Shown piece by piece: positions 57,021 through 64,000 of a stretch of 64,000 bases of DNA (the stretch's first letter is position 1; every line of letters begins with the position of its first letter). The position numbers and the translations under genes are program-made. Location of the stretch: contig JBOHRL010000093.1 of assembly GCA_050732695.1 (NCBI GenBank), positions 6,472 to 70,471 on the forward strand, read 5' to 3'. Under the pieces are notes generated by a model. It was not told where the DNA came from, did not search any database, and worked only from the letters and a program-made list of their open reading frames with translations. The stretch comes from JBFFZF01 sp050732695 (GTDB lineage: Bacteria; Gemmatimonadota; Gemmatimonadetes; Longimicrobiales; RSA9).

Positions 57021-58532
57021 TTCACCCCGAATCCTGCACATAAGATCGATGAAATCGTAGATGCGAAACACCGTCTGGAGCCGTAGATTGCCAGGACTTC
57101 TTGGCGGAAGTATTCCTTGCAACCGGAGGCACCCAGACGGTGCGCACTCATCATATAGATTCTCGGCCACATATTCAAGGGTGTGGCACGCCGCTGCGCC
57201 TTTGCGGGCGTGCGGGTGGCGTAACCGATGGCGCGGGTTTGGTGCTGCTGCGCCAGTTGTGGGACCGCCTCGATGTGGGCATGTGGCTAGACAGCCGCTC
57301 GGGTGGCATTGCGGGGGTGTATCGGCCAAGCCTGATGCTGGAGATCCTGGTCGCGTTGCTCTGGTATGGTGGTGGTGCGCTGGATCACGTGCGTTGGTTG
57401 GGAGCGCGCAATGTACGTCGCATCTTCGGTTGGGTGAGCGTCCGCGATCCGACCACGTTCGGACGCTGGCTGCGGCGCTCGAGCGAAGCGCTGCTGCCGC
57501 TGCTCGATCAGTTGCTCTGGCAAGTTGTCGTGCTGCGTTGGCGGGTGGTGGGCGTGCCCGAGCGAATGACGTTGCTGCTCGACTCGACGGTGTCGGTGCG
57601 CTATGGCGTGAAGCAGGCCGGTGCGGAAGTCGGATACAACCCCAAGAAGCGCGGGCGTCCGAGTCACCACCCGATGGTGGCGTTCGTGCAGGAGACGGGT
57701 GATTGTGCAGGCGTGCGCTGGCGGCCGGGAAACGCGCATACGGCCGACGGGGCCATCGAATGGCTGGAGATTCTCGTCGCCCGGTTGCGCGAAGCGGGGG
57801 TAGGCGAGATCACGGTTCGTCTGGACAAGGGATTCTTCTCGCGTGCCATGGTGGACGCGCTTCAGGAGCTGGGCGTGTCGTTCCTGCTCAAGGTTCCCGA
57901 CTATTCGTGGCTGCGCCAGCGGCTGGGTGCACGCCGGCAGTCGGAGAAGGACCCGGCCATCTGGACGGCCAGCGGTACGCTGTACGGGGTGCGCTTGCTG
58001 TCGTGCGAATGGCGCAGAGCGTTGCTCACGGAGCAGGGAACGCTCCGTCTCGACACGTACGAGGTCACGCAGCGGGCGCACGTGCTCACCAATGTCGAAG
58101 GCATTCACGCGATTACCGCCTGGCGCTTGTACAACCAGGGCGCGGTGGTGGAACAACGCATTGCGGAGCTCGGCCAACTCGCCATCGGCGACACCGCGAT
58201 CGATCATCTGGAAGGCAACGCCTTGCTCTGGCAGATCGGATCTCTGGCCTACCAGCTCCTCCACTTCGCACGCACCACCGCGCTCGCGGGCGACTGGCAA
58301 CGCGCTCAACCCGACCGCCTGCGTGCGGCGCTCTTCCGCATGCCCGCGAAGCTTACAACCCATTCCCGCAAGCACTCGCTACGCATCGCATCCGACGAGC
58401 CACAGCGGCACACTCTGCGGTCAGCATTGAAGGAGCTGGAGAGGCTGCCGGGTCCACCGCTTCTGCGCGCCGCGTAGCGCGTCAGCGACTGGAAGAACAC
58501 CGACGAAACTTGCTGTGCAGCCTGAGGTGACG
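57021..58532 (+). mobile_element. IS1380-like insertion sequence
   Basis: The transposase gene is flanked by imperfect complementary ends: TTCACCCCGAATCCTGCACA at 57021-57040, and TGTGCAG ending GGTGA at 58514-58530. About 1.5 kb fits the family. The limits are tentative because the ends match only in part and no target duplication could be fixed. Confidence 0.6.
57140..58477 (+). CDS. IS1380-family transposase
   Basis: DDE transposase of about 445 residues. Opening RTHHIDSRPHIQGCGTPL is taken as the start of the protein, with GTG 57140. The catalytic Asp residues are in TLLLDSTVSVRYG and ITVRLDKGFFS; a likely catalytic Glu lies in YNQGAVVEQRIAELGQ. The usual YREK Arg and Lys around that Glu are replaced by Gly. 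The C-terminal QIGSLAYQLLHFARTTAL and RAALFRMPAKLTTHSRKHSLRI are typical of the family. The gene seems complete, so the element may still be active. Confidence 0.88.
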   Translation: MRTHHIDSRPHIQGCGTPLRLCGRAGGVTDGAGLVLLRQLWDRLDVGMWLDSRSGGIAGVYRPSLMLEILVALLWYGGGALDHVRWLGARNVRRIFGWVSVRDPTTFGRWLRRSSEALLPLLDQLLWQVVVLRWRVVGVPERMTLLLDSTVSVRYGVKQAGAEVGYNPKKRGRPSHHPMVAFVQETGDCAGVRWRPGNAHTADGAIEWLEILVARLREAGVGEITVRLDKGFFSRAMVDALQELGVSFLLKVPDYSWLRQRLGARRQSEKDPAIWTASGTLYGVRLLSCEWRRALLTEQGTLRLDTYEVTQRAHVLTNVEGIHAITAWRLYNQGAVVEQRIAELGQLAIGDTAIDHLEGNALLWQIGSLAYQLLHFARTTALAGDWQRAQPDRLRAALFRMPAKLTTHSRKHSLRIASDEPQRHTLRSALKELERLPGPPLLRAA

Positions 58533-59291
58533 TGTCGCCAGCCTGCACCAATGTGCCCACTTTCGATTCTTCACCTCGGCTGTATAGCGTGCATGGCGCT
58601 AAGTTTGAGTCATAACACCCGTTCGTGAGTCAACTATGACCCCGACACACCGCTCCCTGCATCACGATGCAGGATCCGGGTTCACATGTGCCCAGATTCG
58701 TTCGGCTGATGCTCGAGTGGCGGGGACCACGACTTCCGCCGTTGTCGGCCGCACGAGTCGGCTGCATTCGGCGCCCGCGCGCCGCCTAGCTACGGGCCTG
58801 CCGCCCGCGGTGGTCGCGCTGCCACTTCCTTCTCGAAGCGTTGCTCCACCGCCGACCCCTGTCCGGCCGCCTCCTTTGCACTGCCGGTTTGTGGCGAGTG
58901 CGGCGTGTGCGGGCGCCACTGCGCCGAACTCGGCTTGGATTGCGCGATGTCCTCGTCTGCCGGCCTAAAAATCACCTCCGCCTGACAGGCTGTCTCTGAC
59001 CCGGCTTGGCGGCGATACGACCACGGTTCAGTGGCCATGCCGTGTGACATTCGGCTTGAAACGCGCCCCGGCCACGCCAGGGCAGAAAAAGCGGATCCGC
59101 GCGGCACCTCTCCTTTCCATCGGATCGTCCACGTCTGACGAGCCCGCCCCGGCACTTCGAGGCCTCGGGCCACAAAGCACCCCCGGCGGCAGATTAGCAT
59201 TAGCCGTACGCAGCCACTCCCTGGAGCACGACCCCGGCTGGCCCAACCGCGCCTTCAGCGCGAAAGCCCTGGTCACGTCCGCAAAATTCGG
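58533..59291. other. Region without a recognisable gene
   Basis: About 760 bases between the IS element and the small secreted gene. Open frames exist on both strands, but none has a start site with ribosome binding sequence or any familiar motif. GAGTCATAAC and GTGAGTCAAC lie near 58607-58635. It may hold decayed DNA of the island. Confidence 0.4.
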
Positions 59292-59762
59292 CTAATCCTG
59301 ATTCTCCGCCCTCAGATAGTCTCTGAGGTCTCTCAGTCCGAGCACTCGCAGCCGGTCGACTGTCTCCTCTTCCAGGAAGACGACCGAGTCCACCCTGCTC
59401 GCCGAACAGCCGGCGCCCAGCACTGCTACGATTCGCCGTTCCGGATGCAGCAGCAGACGCTCGCGGAACTGAATGACGAGCGACGCCCACTGCTCGGAGT
59501 TCTGCGACCGCAGTGCGCTGATGAGATCCGCTACATCAACGTCTTCAGCGGCCACGAGGTTGATTCCGCACTTGTCGCAGTCCTCCATCAAGATCTGCGG
59601 GCAGCGCATGTCCTCGGAGCCATCCGGGTCGAAAAACGAGCCTTCCCAGCCGTAGCCGGCGCACGGCAAGCAGTCCCGGCCGCAGTCCTGGGCCTGCACC
59701 CATGTGGGAATGGTCAGCGCGACGCTGACCGCGACGCAGACGACGAAGCTGTGGGTCCTCAT
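59292..59762 (-). CDS. Small secreted Cys-rich protein coupled to a beta-propeller gene
   Basis: A 156-residue protein with signal peptide (VVCVAVSVALTIPTWVQAQ) and a cysteine cluster just after it: DCGRDCLPCAGYGW, then MRCPQIL and EDCDKCG. Seven cysteines in 45 residues suggest a disulfide knot or metal site. The rest is helical (DLISALRSQNSEQWASLVIQF, VDRLRVLGLRDLRDYLRAE), with one more Cys in LGAGCSAS. The ATG has a strong GGGGGAGG and overlaps the preceding TGA by four bases. No family is recognised. Confidence 0.65.
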   Translation of the reverse strand: MRTHSFVVCVAVSVALTIPTWVQAQDCGRDCLPCAGYGWEGSFFDPDGSEDMRCPQILMEDCDKCGINLVAAEDVDVADLISALRSQNSEQWASLVIQFRERLLLHPERRIVAVLGAGCSASRVDSVVFLEEETVDRLRVLGLRDLRDYLRAENQD

Positions 59763-60901
59763 GGTTTCCTCCCCCTTGCAGGTTGCTTGGACTCGAATTC
59801 CACTCGCCAGACGACGAGTTGCGGCGTACCATCCTCAAGAGAATGATCTTCCAGCGCGAGCCCATCGTCGACAAACGACACTAGGCGCGCCTCGCCCTGC
59901 CACGTGGCAACGATCGTCGCGTTGGTCAGATCAATCACATCGATGCGGCCGTCGTATACTGATCGCCCTTCCTTCAGGGCGAGACCTATCCTTCCTCTTT
60001 CATCAACCACTTCGCTTACGGCATGCTGCCAGTCTCCCCGGCGCTGAGACCTCACAACCCACAGCCGGCCAAGAGAGTCCTCCTGAATTGCCAGTATCTT
60101 ATTGGGCGGCGGGTTCTCAAGCGTATTTCTGCCTGGACGCACTTCAACACTGTTCAGTACAGGTCCCTCGAAGCCGATAATGCGTCGACCACTCGACGTC
60201 CACAGCTCAATCAGATAGTCATACCACGGGGCGCTGTGTACGCGTCCGGTGCGGCCTACCGCAACGACGCGGCGGGATGACAATGCGGTCATTGGAGGAG
60301 TGTCCTTCGTCGACGAGACACCGAACGAGTGAATGATCTCGGAGCCGTTGACAATATGGAGAGGCAGGCCTATCAGACTGGCAGTGCGTGACCACATATT
60401 TACGACAGTTCGATCGAAATCTGGCAAGGGTGCCATCGCTAGGACGGCTCCCGGTAATCTGCGGATCTCCACAAGCCGCATGGCGGCGTCGACGATCGCT
60501 TCATCAGGCGGGTCAATGATATGCACGTTGCCACTTGCGTCACTATAGACAGGTCTCGGGAAACGGAATTCCAAGGGTCCACGTCCGCGCCGGCCAACGG
60601 TCCGGACATGGCGTCCCAAGTGGTCGAATACCTTCACTGCGTTAGTTCCGGCGACCCAGTAGCGGCCGCGATGGTCCCGAATGACATCCCGTACATGTTC
60701 CACGTAGCCTGGTCCGATCGTGTCGCCAAGCACAACTATGCGTTCGAGATGGATGCAGTGCTGACAGATGGACCTCGCGTTCAGGAGAGGAATGGTCGCC
60801 GAGCTATCGATACCTTCCCATGAGCCCCTGGGCGGCTCATTCGCGTCACTGCAGGCACCAGTGAGAACAGCCGCTGCCAGGAGCGATATGCTCAGCCGCA
60901 T
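59759..60901 (-). CDS. 6-bladed beta-propeller lipoprotein inside the island
   Basis: A 380-residue predicted lipoprotein (ISLLAAAVLTGACSD). Blades are seen as VIRDHRGRYWVAGTNAVKVFDHLGRHVRTVGRRGRGPLEF, VYSDASGNVHIIDPPD and DSLGRLWVVRS. RTVGRRGRGPLEF lines up with the TVGRSGEGPGEF loop of the paralogues at 14395 and 44645. SICQHCIHLERI near the start is a CxxC pair not seen in those. It is the first gene of a two-gene operon with the small Cys-rich protein. Confidence 0.78.
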   Translation of the reverse strand: MRLSISLLAAAVLTGACSDANEPPRGSWEGIDSSATIPLLNARSICQHCIHLERIVVLGDTIGPGYVEHVRDVIRDHRGRYWVAGTNAVKVFDHLGRHVRTVGRRGRGPLEFRFPRPVYSDASGNVHIIDPPDEAIVDAAMRLVEIRRLPGAVLAMAPLPDFDRTVVNMWSRTASLIGLPLHIVNGSEIIHSFGVSSTKDTPPMTALSSRRVVAVGRTGRVHSAPWYDYLIELWTSSGRRIIGFEGPVLNSVEVRPGRNTLENPPPNKILAIQEDSLGRLWVVRSQRRGDWQHAVSEVVDERGRIGLALKEGRSVYDGRIDVIDLTNATIVATWQGEARLVSFVDDGLALEDHSLEDGTPQLVVWRVEFESKQPARGRKP

Positions 60902-61270
60902 GGGTAGCTTCGTCGAATCGTATCCGCTGTTGGCTTCATTTCATTTTCATGTCGCCAATAGTCGCCAATTTGTCGCCAATGCGTATTGGCCACCGCGATA
61001 CTGTTACCGTGCGCGATGGTCCGCCGTAGTACGATCACGCACCCGGAGGGTCGTATGCCCTCCATCTGGTATAGGCTCCAGCCGGGAGTCTTGACCATCG
61101 GCCGCTGACCTCCGGCTGAACGTCTCTGCGACGCTGACGGACCTCCGGCCGGCTCGCGCATAGTCCGCCATCCTTTCATGCTTACCGGTCGCCGTTTTGG
61201 AGACCCCGATCGAGCGGCATGGATCGGCCGCGGAGCTGATCGCAGAGGCTGCCGCTTTTGGCTCCGGCCA
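60902..61270. promoter_or_regulatory. Upstream region with three phased GTCGCCAAT repeats
   Basis: GTCGCCAAT occurs at 60951, 60961 and 60972, that is 10 and 11 bases apart on one face of the helix, about 50 bases before the beta-propeller ATG (which reads leftward). They look like a regulator-binding array. The remaining DNA up to the ArsR fragment shows no gene. Confidence 0.6.
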
Positions 61271-61939
61271 TCACTTCTGCACGGAATCCGATTCGATCGG
61301 CAGCGACTCGAGTTCGCCAATTCGTACTTCGAGGTTCGACGCATCCGGTGCGCGCGCGACCAGAGCGTCCAGCATCTCTGCTGACTCGTCCACTGCAACC
61401 ACCCGTGTCACGAACGGGGCCAGCCGGATCGAAAGCGCGCCCGTCCCCGCTCCCAGGTCAGCAACGATCCATGAGGCGTCCAGCAGGCCCGCCAGTGCCA
61501 GCAGCGTCGATTGCGCGCCGTACAACTCCTCACGAAGCTGGTCCCAGTCCGCAGCCGCTCGCGAGAAGAACGCCCTCGACCGCTCCCTCCGCCGCGCCAG
61601 CACCACACGGGCCCGCTCCGCGTCCGCCCTCGCGGCCGCGCTCGAACCGGCCCTCCGCCGAACCACCTCCCACAACTCCGCTGCCCCGGCGTCCAAACCG
61701 CCCAGCCGGTAGTACCGGCTCGTGCCCGACGCCCTCAAGTCCAGCCAGCCGTCCGCGACCAGCACCTTCAGATGCCGGCTCACCGTCGACTGCGGCAGCT
61801 GGAGAATGGCGCACAGCTCCGAGACCGCCAGCTCGTGCTCTCCAAGCACGAGCAGGAGCCTGGCGCGTGTCTCATCACCGAGCGTCTGAAGCCGGTCGAA
61901 GACCGGGGCGGTGGGCGTATTTGATCCATTCATCCGCAT
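61271..61939 (-). pseudogene. N-terminal two-thirds of ArsR/SAM-methyltransferase
   Basis: An ArsR-type winged helix-turn-helix occupies residues 8-90 (LQTLGDETRARLLLVLGEHE, VSELCAILQLPQSTVSRHLKVL). A linker and the SAM-binding part of a class I methyltransferase follow (SRAFFSRAAADWDQL, IVADLGAGTGALSIRLAPF, VVAVDESAEMLDALVARA, VRIGELESLP). Normal members continue for about 100 more residues; this one breaks after SDSV and stops two codons later. The missing end is at 48638-48865 next to ahcY. Such fusions are linked to SAM/SAH metabolism (compare SahR). Truncation removes the methyltransferase C-terminus, but the DNA-binding part may remain. Confidence 0.85.
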
Positions 61940-61958
61940 AAAAGGATGCAACGCGGAT
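61932..61958. promoter_or_regulatory. Palindrome at the ArsR-type gene start
   Basis: ATCCGC and GCGGAT are exact complements 15 bases apart, overlapping the ATG of the regulator. ArsR-type proteins often bind such sites and repress themselves. Role inferred. Confidence 0.4.
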
Positions 61959-62030
61959 CGCGCAGCCTCAAGTGGATGGGCGAACTTCTTGCGACACAAT
62001 GGTTTTTGAGACTCGAAAGGGGACAGGCGC

Positions 62031-62771
62031 ATGGGCCCCGCGCTTCCGATGACGCACGACCGCGAAGACGCGCACGGCCGGATCGCCGTTGTGACGGGTG
62101 GCAACCGCGGGATCGGTCTGGAGGTATGCCGCCAGCTCGCGGAGATCGGGATGCGCGTACTGCTCGGCGCGCGTGACGGTGCAGCGGGCGAAGCGGTGAG
62201 TGAGAGTCTACGCGGGCGGGGTCTGGACGTTCGGGCAGTTGCACTGGATGTCGATGATCCTGCGAGTATCAGCGAAGTACGCCGACACGTCATACGGGAG
62301 CATGGCCGACTCGACGTGTTGGTGAACAATGCCGCGATCTATCTGGACGAAGACGTGAGTATGTTCGACATCGGCGAAGAGGTGCTGGAGCGCACGTTGC
62401 GGACGAACCTGTGGGGTCCGTTCCGAACATGTCGCGCGTTCGTGCCGTTGATGGTGTCACGACGATACGGCCGGGTCGTGAACGTATCGTCGGGTGCGGG
62501 CTCGCTGTCGGAGATGACCGGGACCACGGCGGCGTACCGGATCTCGAAGACGGCGTTGAACGCGCTCACGCGGATTGTCGCGGCGGAGACGCACACGGTG
62601 AACGTCAAGGTGAACGCGGTGTGCCCGGGTTGGGTCCGTACCGCGATGGGCGGTCCCTTGGCGGATCGTTCGCCTGTGCACGCAGCGGAGACGATCGTGC
62701 GGTTGGCGACGCTGAGTCGGCGGGGTCCGACGGGTGGCTTTTTCCGCGACAGGAATGCCATAGCGTGGTAG
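62031..62771 (+). CDS. Short-chain dehydrogenase/reductase
   Basis: A 246-residue NAD(P)-dependent oxidoreductase of the classical SDR type. The cofactor loop is VVTGGNRGIGLEV, then LDVLVNNAAIY, the catalytic Ser in RVVNVSSGAGS, and Tyr and Lys in AAYRISKTALNAL; VCPGWVRTAMGG closes the nicotinamide site. The sequence resembles the plant and bacterial carbonyl-reductase-like branch. ATG 62031 follows AAGGGG; ATG 62049 is an alternative. It is divergent from the ArsR-type fragment and ends just before a GTTTCTGG element. Confidence 0.92.
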   Translation: MGPALPMTHDREDAHGRIAVVTGGNRGIGLEVCRQLAEIGMRVLLGARDGAAGEAVSESLRGRGLDVRAVALDVDDPASISEVRRHVIREHGRLDVLVNNAAIYLDEDVSMFDIGEEVLERTLRTNLWGPFRTCRAFVPLMVSRRYGRVVNVSSGAGSLSEMTGTTAAYRISKTALNALTRIVAAETHTVNVKVNAVCPGWVRTAMGGPLADRSPVHAAETIVRLATLSRRGPTGGFFRDRNAIAW

Positions 62772-62797
62772 GTCAGGACGCAACACACCACATAACG

Positions 62798-62961
62798 CCT
62801 CGTTTCTGGGGCTGGTTTCTGGGGCTGGTTTCTGGTCGGGCACACGACAGGACGACGCACGCGAAGGATGGAAACGCGGTACCGGGGCGCCGAGATCTGC
62901 CGGTTGTGGAACGTGCTCCTCCTCCTTCTGCGCAAACAAGAAACCAGCCCCAGAAACGAGG
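62798..62961. repeat. Inverted pair of GTTTCTGGGGCTG elements between convergent genes
   Basis: A perfect 23-base inverted repeat: 62798-62820 and 62939-62961. The left side continues to 62836 with further GTTTCTGGGGCTG units identical to those at 33856-33891. Each arm is oriented as a 3'-end element of the gene that ends beside it (SDR at 62771, thioredoxin-like at 62994). Confidence 0.75.
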
Positions 62962-62993
62962 TCCCAGAATCGAGGCGAGAACGGTGCTCGAAT

Positions 62994-63551
62994 CTACTCC
63001 TGTCTCCACTTGATCGAACACCCGATGCTGGGGCGCTGCTCGACGGGCGCCGGCAAACCAGACAGCACGGCATCGAGTGCTTCCCTGAGGTCTCGGCCGG
63101 TCAGGGGCAGTCCGTTGCCCGGCCGGCTGTCATCGATCTGGCCGCGATAGAAGAGTCGGTGCTGGTGGTCGAACAGAAAGATATCGGGCGTGCATACAGC
63201 GTTATGCGCGCGGGCGACGTCCTGCGATTCATCGAACAGATACGGGAACGTATAGCCGGCGCGTTGTTTCTCTTCTTTCATCCGATCAGGTGCATCTTCG
63301 GGGTAGGCCGTGGGATCGTTGGGGTTGATGGCAACGATCGCGACGCCTTTCTCGCCGTACTCGCGGCCGATGGCGGCAAGCTCGAATGCCACGTGTTTGA
63401 CAAACGGGCAGTGATTGCAGAGGAAGAGCACGAGCAGGGCGGGAGCGTCGGCGAAGTCCTCGAGGGCAACGATGTTCCCGTCGGTATCGGGCAACGCGAA
63501 GGGAGGTGCAGGCGTGCCCAGGGGGAGCATCGTCGAAGTGGTCCGGACCAT
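62994..63551 (-). CDS. Thioredoxin-fold protein, AhpC/redoxin type
   Basis: A 185-residue cytosolic protein with the redoxin layout: LGTPAPPFALPDTDGN, then LVLFLCNHCPFVKH, VAINPNDPTAYPED, YLFDESQDVARAHNAVCTPDIFLFD and PSIGCSIKW at the end. The active-site segment is CNHCPF, a CxxC pair. The group is widespread but its partner is not known; it is thought to act as a peroxidase or disulfide reductase. Its 3' side carries an inverted copy of the shared GTTTCTGG element. Confidence 0.88.
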   Translation of the reverse strand: MVRTTSTMLPLGTPAPPFALPDTDGNIVALEDFADAPALLVLFLCNHCPFVKHVAFELAAIGREYGEKGVAIVAINPNDPTAYPEDAPDRMKEEKQRAGYTFPYLFDESQDVARAHNAVCTPDIFLFDHQHRLFYRGQIDDSRPGNGLPLTGRDLREALDAVLSGLPAPVEQRPSIGCSIKWRQE

Positions 63552-64000
63552 GGCGGTGATGTCCTTTCAGGCGAAACAACGTGCCATCGTTCAGCGAATC
63601 CTGACGACGCGGGTGTTGCTCCGAACGTCGCGCCGGCCGTCGTTGTCTCGAGGTTACGATACAGGTAAGCGTTATCAGAAGCCAGCGCCCACGGTTCGCC
63701 GGCATCCTGTACGTTGCGGGCGGAGTCTGGCAGCGAATCCGCCAGCAGAAGCGCGTGAATCAGACCCATGGGCGTTCGATCGCGGGAGTTTGCGCACGTC
63801 ATCCGTGTATGGACAGCCTGTCATACAGTTGCTGCGGGGGACAGAGTCCGTTGCTCTGACACGGCGGCATTTCGGAAGAGCGCACACGATCAGCAGGTGC
63901 TGGCCGCGGAGGGCAGAACCGGGTGCGCGTGGCCGAAGCTGAGAAGCGGAAGGTGAACGGGCCGATGCCGATCCGTGCACGCCGGAGCGGGCGCGGTGCG
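63552..64000. other. Right end of window, no gene assigned
   Basis: About 450 bases. Open frames on both strands overlap, with none showing a start site or known motif. A gene could begin here and continue outside the window. Confidence 0.35.

Larger units (their letters stand above)
48866..61279. mobile_element. Inserted or rearranged block splitting the ArsR-methyltransferase gene
   Basis: A 12.4-kb segment bounded by the two halves of one gene in the same orientation. It contains an IS1380-like transposase, at least four decayed genes (ECF sigma factor, two serine-hydrolase copies, RND pump), a shortened ABC ATPase with a stub of its permease, an intact TonB receptor, a gluzincin-like peptidase and a beta-propeller operon. 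The content is a mosaic with several internal break points rather than one clean element. No integrase or terminal repeat was found at its ends. An assembly chimera is possible. Confidence 0.6.

Noticed and set aside
58636..59276. Several 80-135-codon frames on both strands
   Set aside because: No start site, signal peptide or family resemblance; they overlap each other.

Overview
The window is high-GC, densely coded bacterial DNA with many exported proteins. The gene content suggests a soil- or sediment-type member of Gemmatimonadota or a close relative. It has SusC/SusD-type outer-membrane genes in a high-GC genome, a FtsX-like permease without its own ATPase, 6-bladed beta-propeller lipoproteins, DUF3810 and DUF481 proteins, an exported TPR-CHAT protein and an S9 peptidase. 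This placement is inference from gene content only. No rRNA, tRNA or CRISPR array was seen.

Layout. Positions 1-5.1 kb hold the end of a gamma-glutamyltransferase (GGT), an APC amino-acid permease, a sigma-54 activator of the XylR/DmpR type, and a glycerophosphodiester phosphodiesterase. At 5.4-9.4 kb an ECF sigma factor and a membrane-anchored candidate anti-sigma face an exported TPR-CHAT (caspase-like) protein. At 9.47-11.6 kb a consensus-like promoter and a Fur-box-like palindrome precede a CbiX-like lipoprotein, followed by a rhodanese. An S9 peptidase, a frameshifted beta-propeller lipoprotein, a sulfotransferase and a DUF3810 protein follow up to 18.2 kb. From 19.1 to 26.7 kb there is a decayed S9 peptidase, a low-complexity non-coding stretch, an FG-GAP/ASPIC protein, two tandem paralogous lipoproteins of unknown function, and a membrane TPR protein. 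At 27-31.5 kb lie a tightly packed DUF481/lipoprotein/effector-binding/DUF2007 set and a phosphodiesterase-superfamily protein coupled to a membrane protein. An aquaporin and a P1-nuclease-like protein follow.

Positions 33.4-34.5 kb are intergenic and packed with several kinds of short repeat. A SusC/SusD pair, a FtsX-like permease, a second GGT, an amidohydrolase, a second beta-propeller lipoprotein and adenosylhomocysteinase (ahcY) take the window to 48.5 kb.

The most striking structure is at 48.6-61.9 kb. An ArsR-type regulator fused to a SAM methyltransferase, of a kind normally found next to ahcY, appears cut in two. Its C-terminal piece sits just upstream of ahcY (48638-48865, minus strand) and its N-terminal two-thirds sits 12.4 kb away on the same strand (61271-61939). 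The intervening DNA looks like an acquired or rearranged block. It contains a frameshifted ECF sigma factor, two decayed serine-hydrolase copies sharing a 32-bp repeat, an intact STN-type TonB-dependent receptor with a Fur-like box, a shortened iron-type ABC ATPase with only a stub of its permease, a truncated RND pump, an IS1380-like transposase, a gluzincin-like peptidase and a third beta-propeller gene. An assembly chimera cannot be excluded from sequence alone.

At the right end, an SDR oxidoreductase and a thioredoxin-fold protein converge. Each has the same G/T-rich element just after its stop codon, and a third gene at 33.9 kb carries it too.
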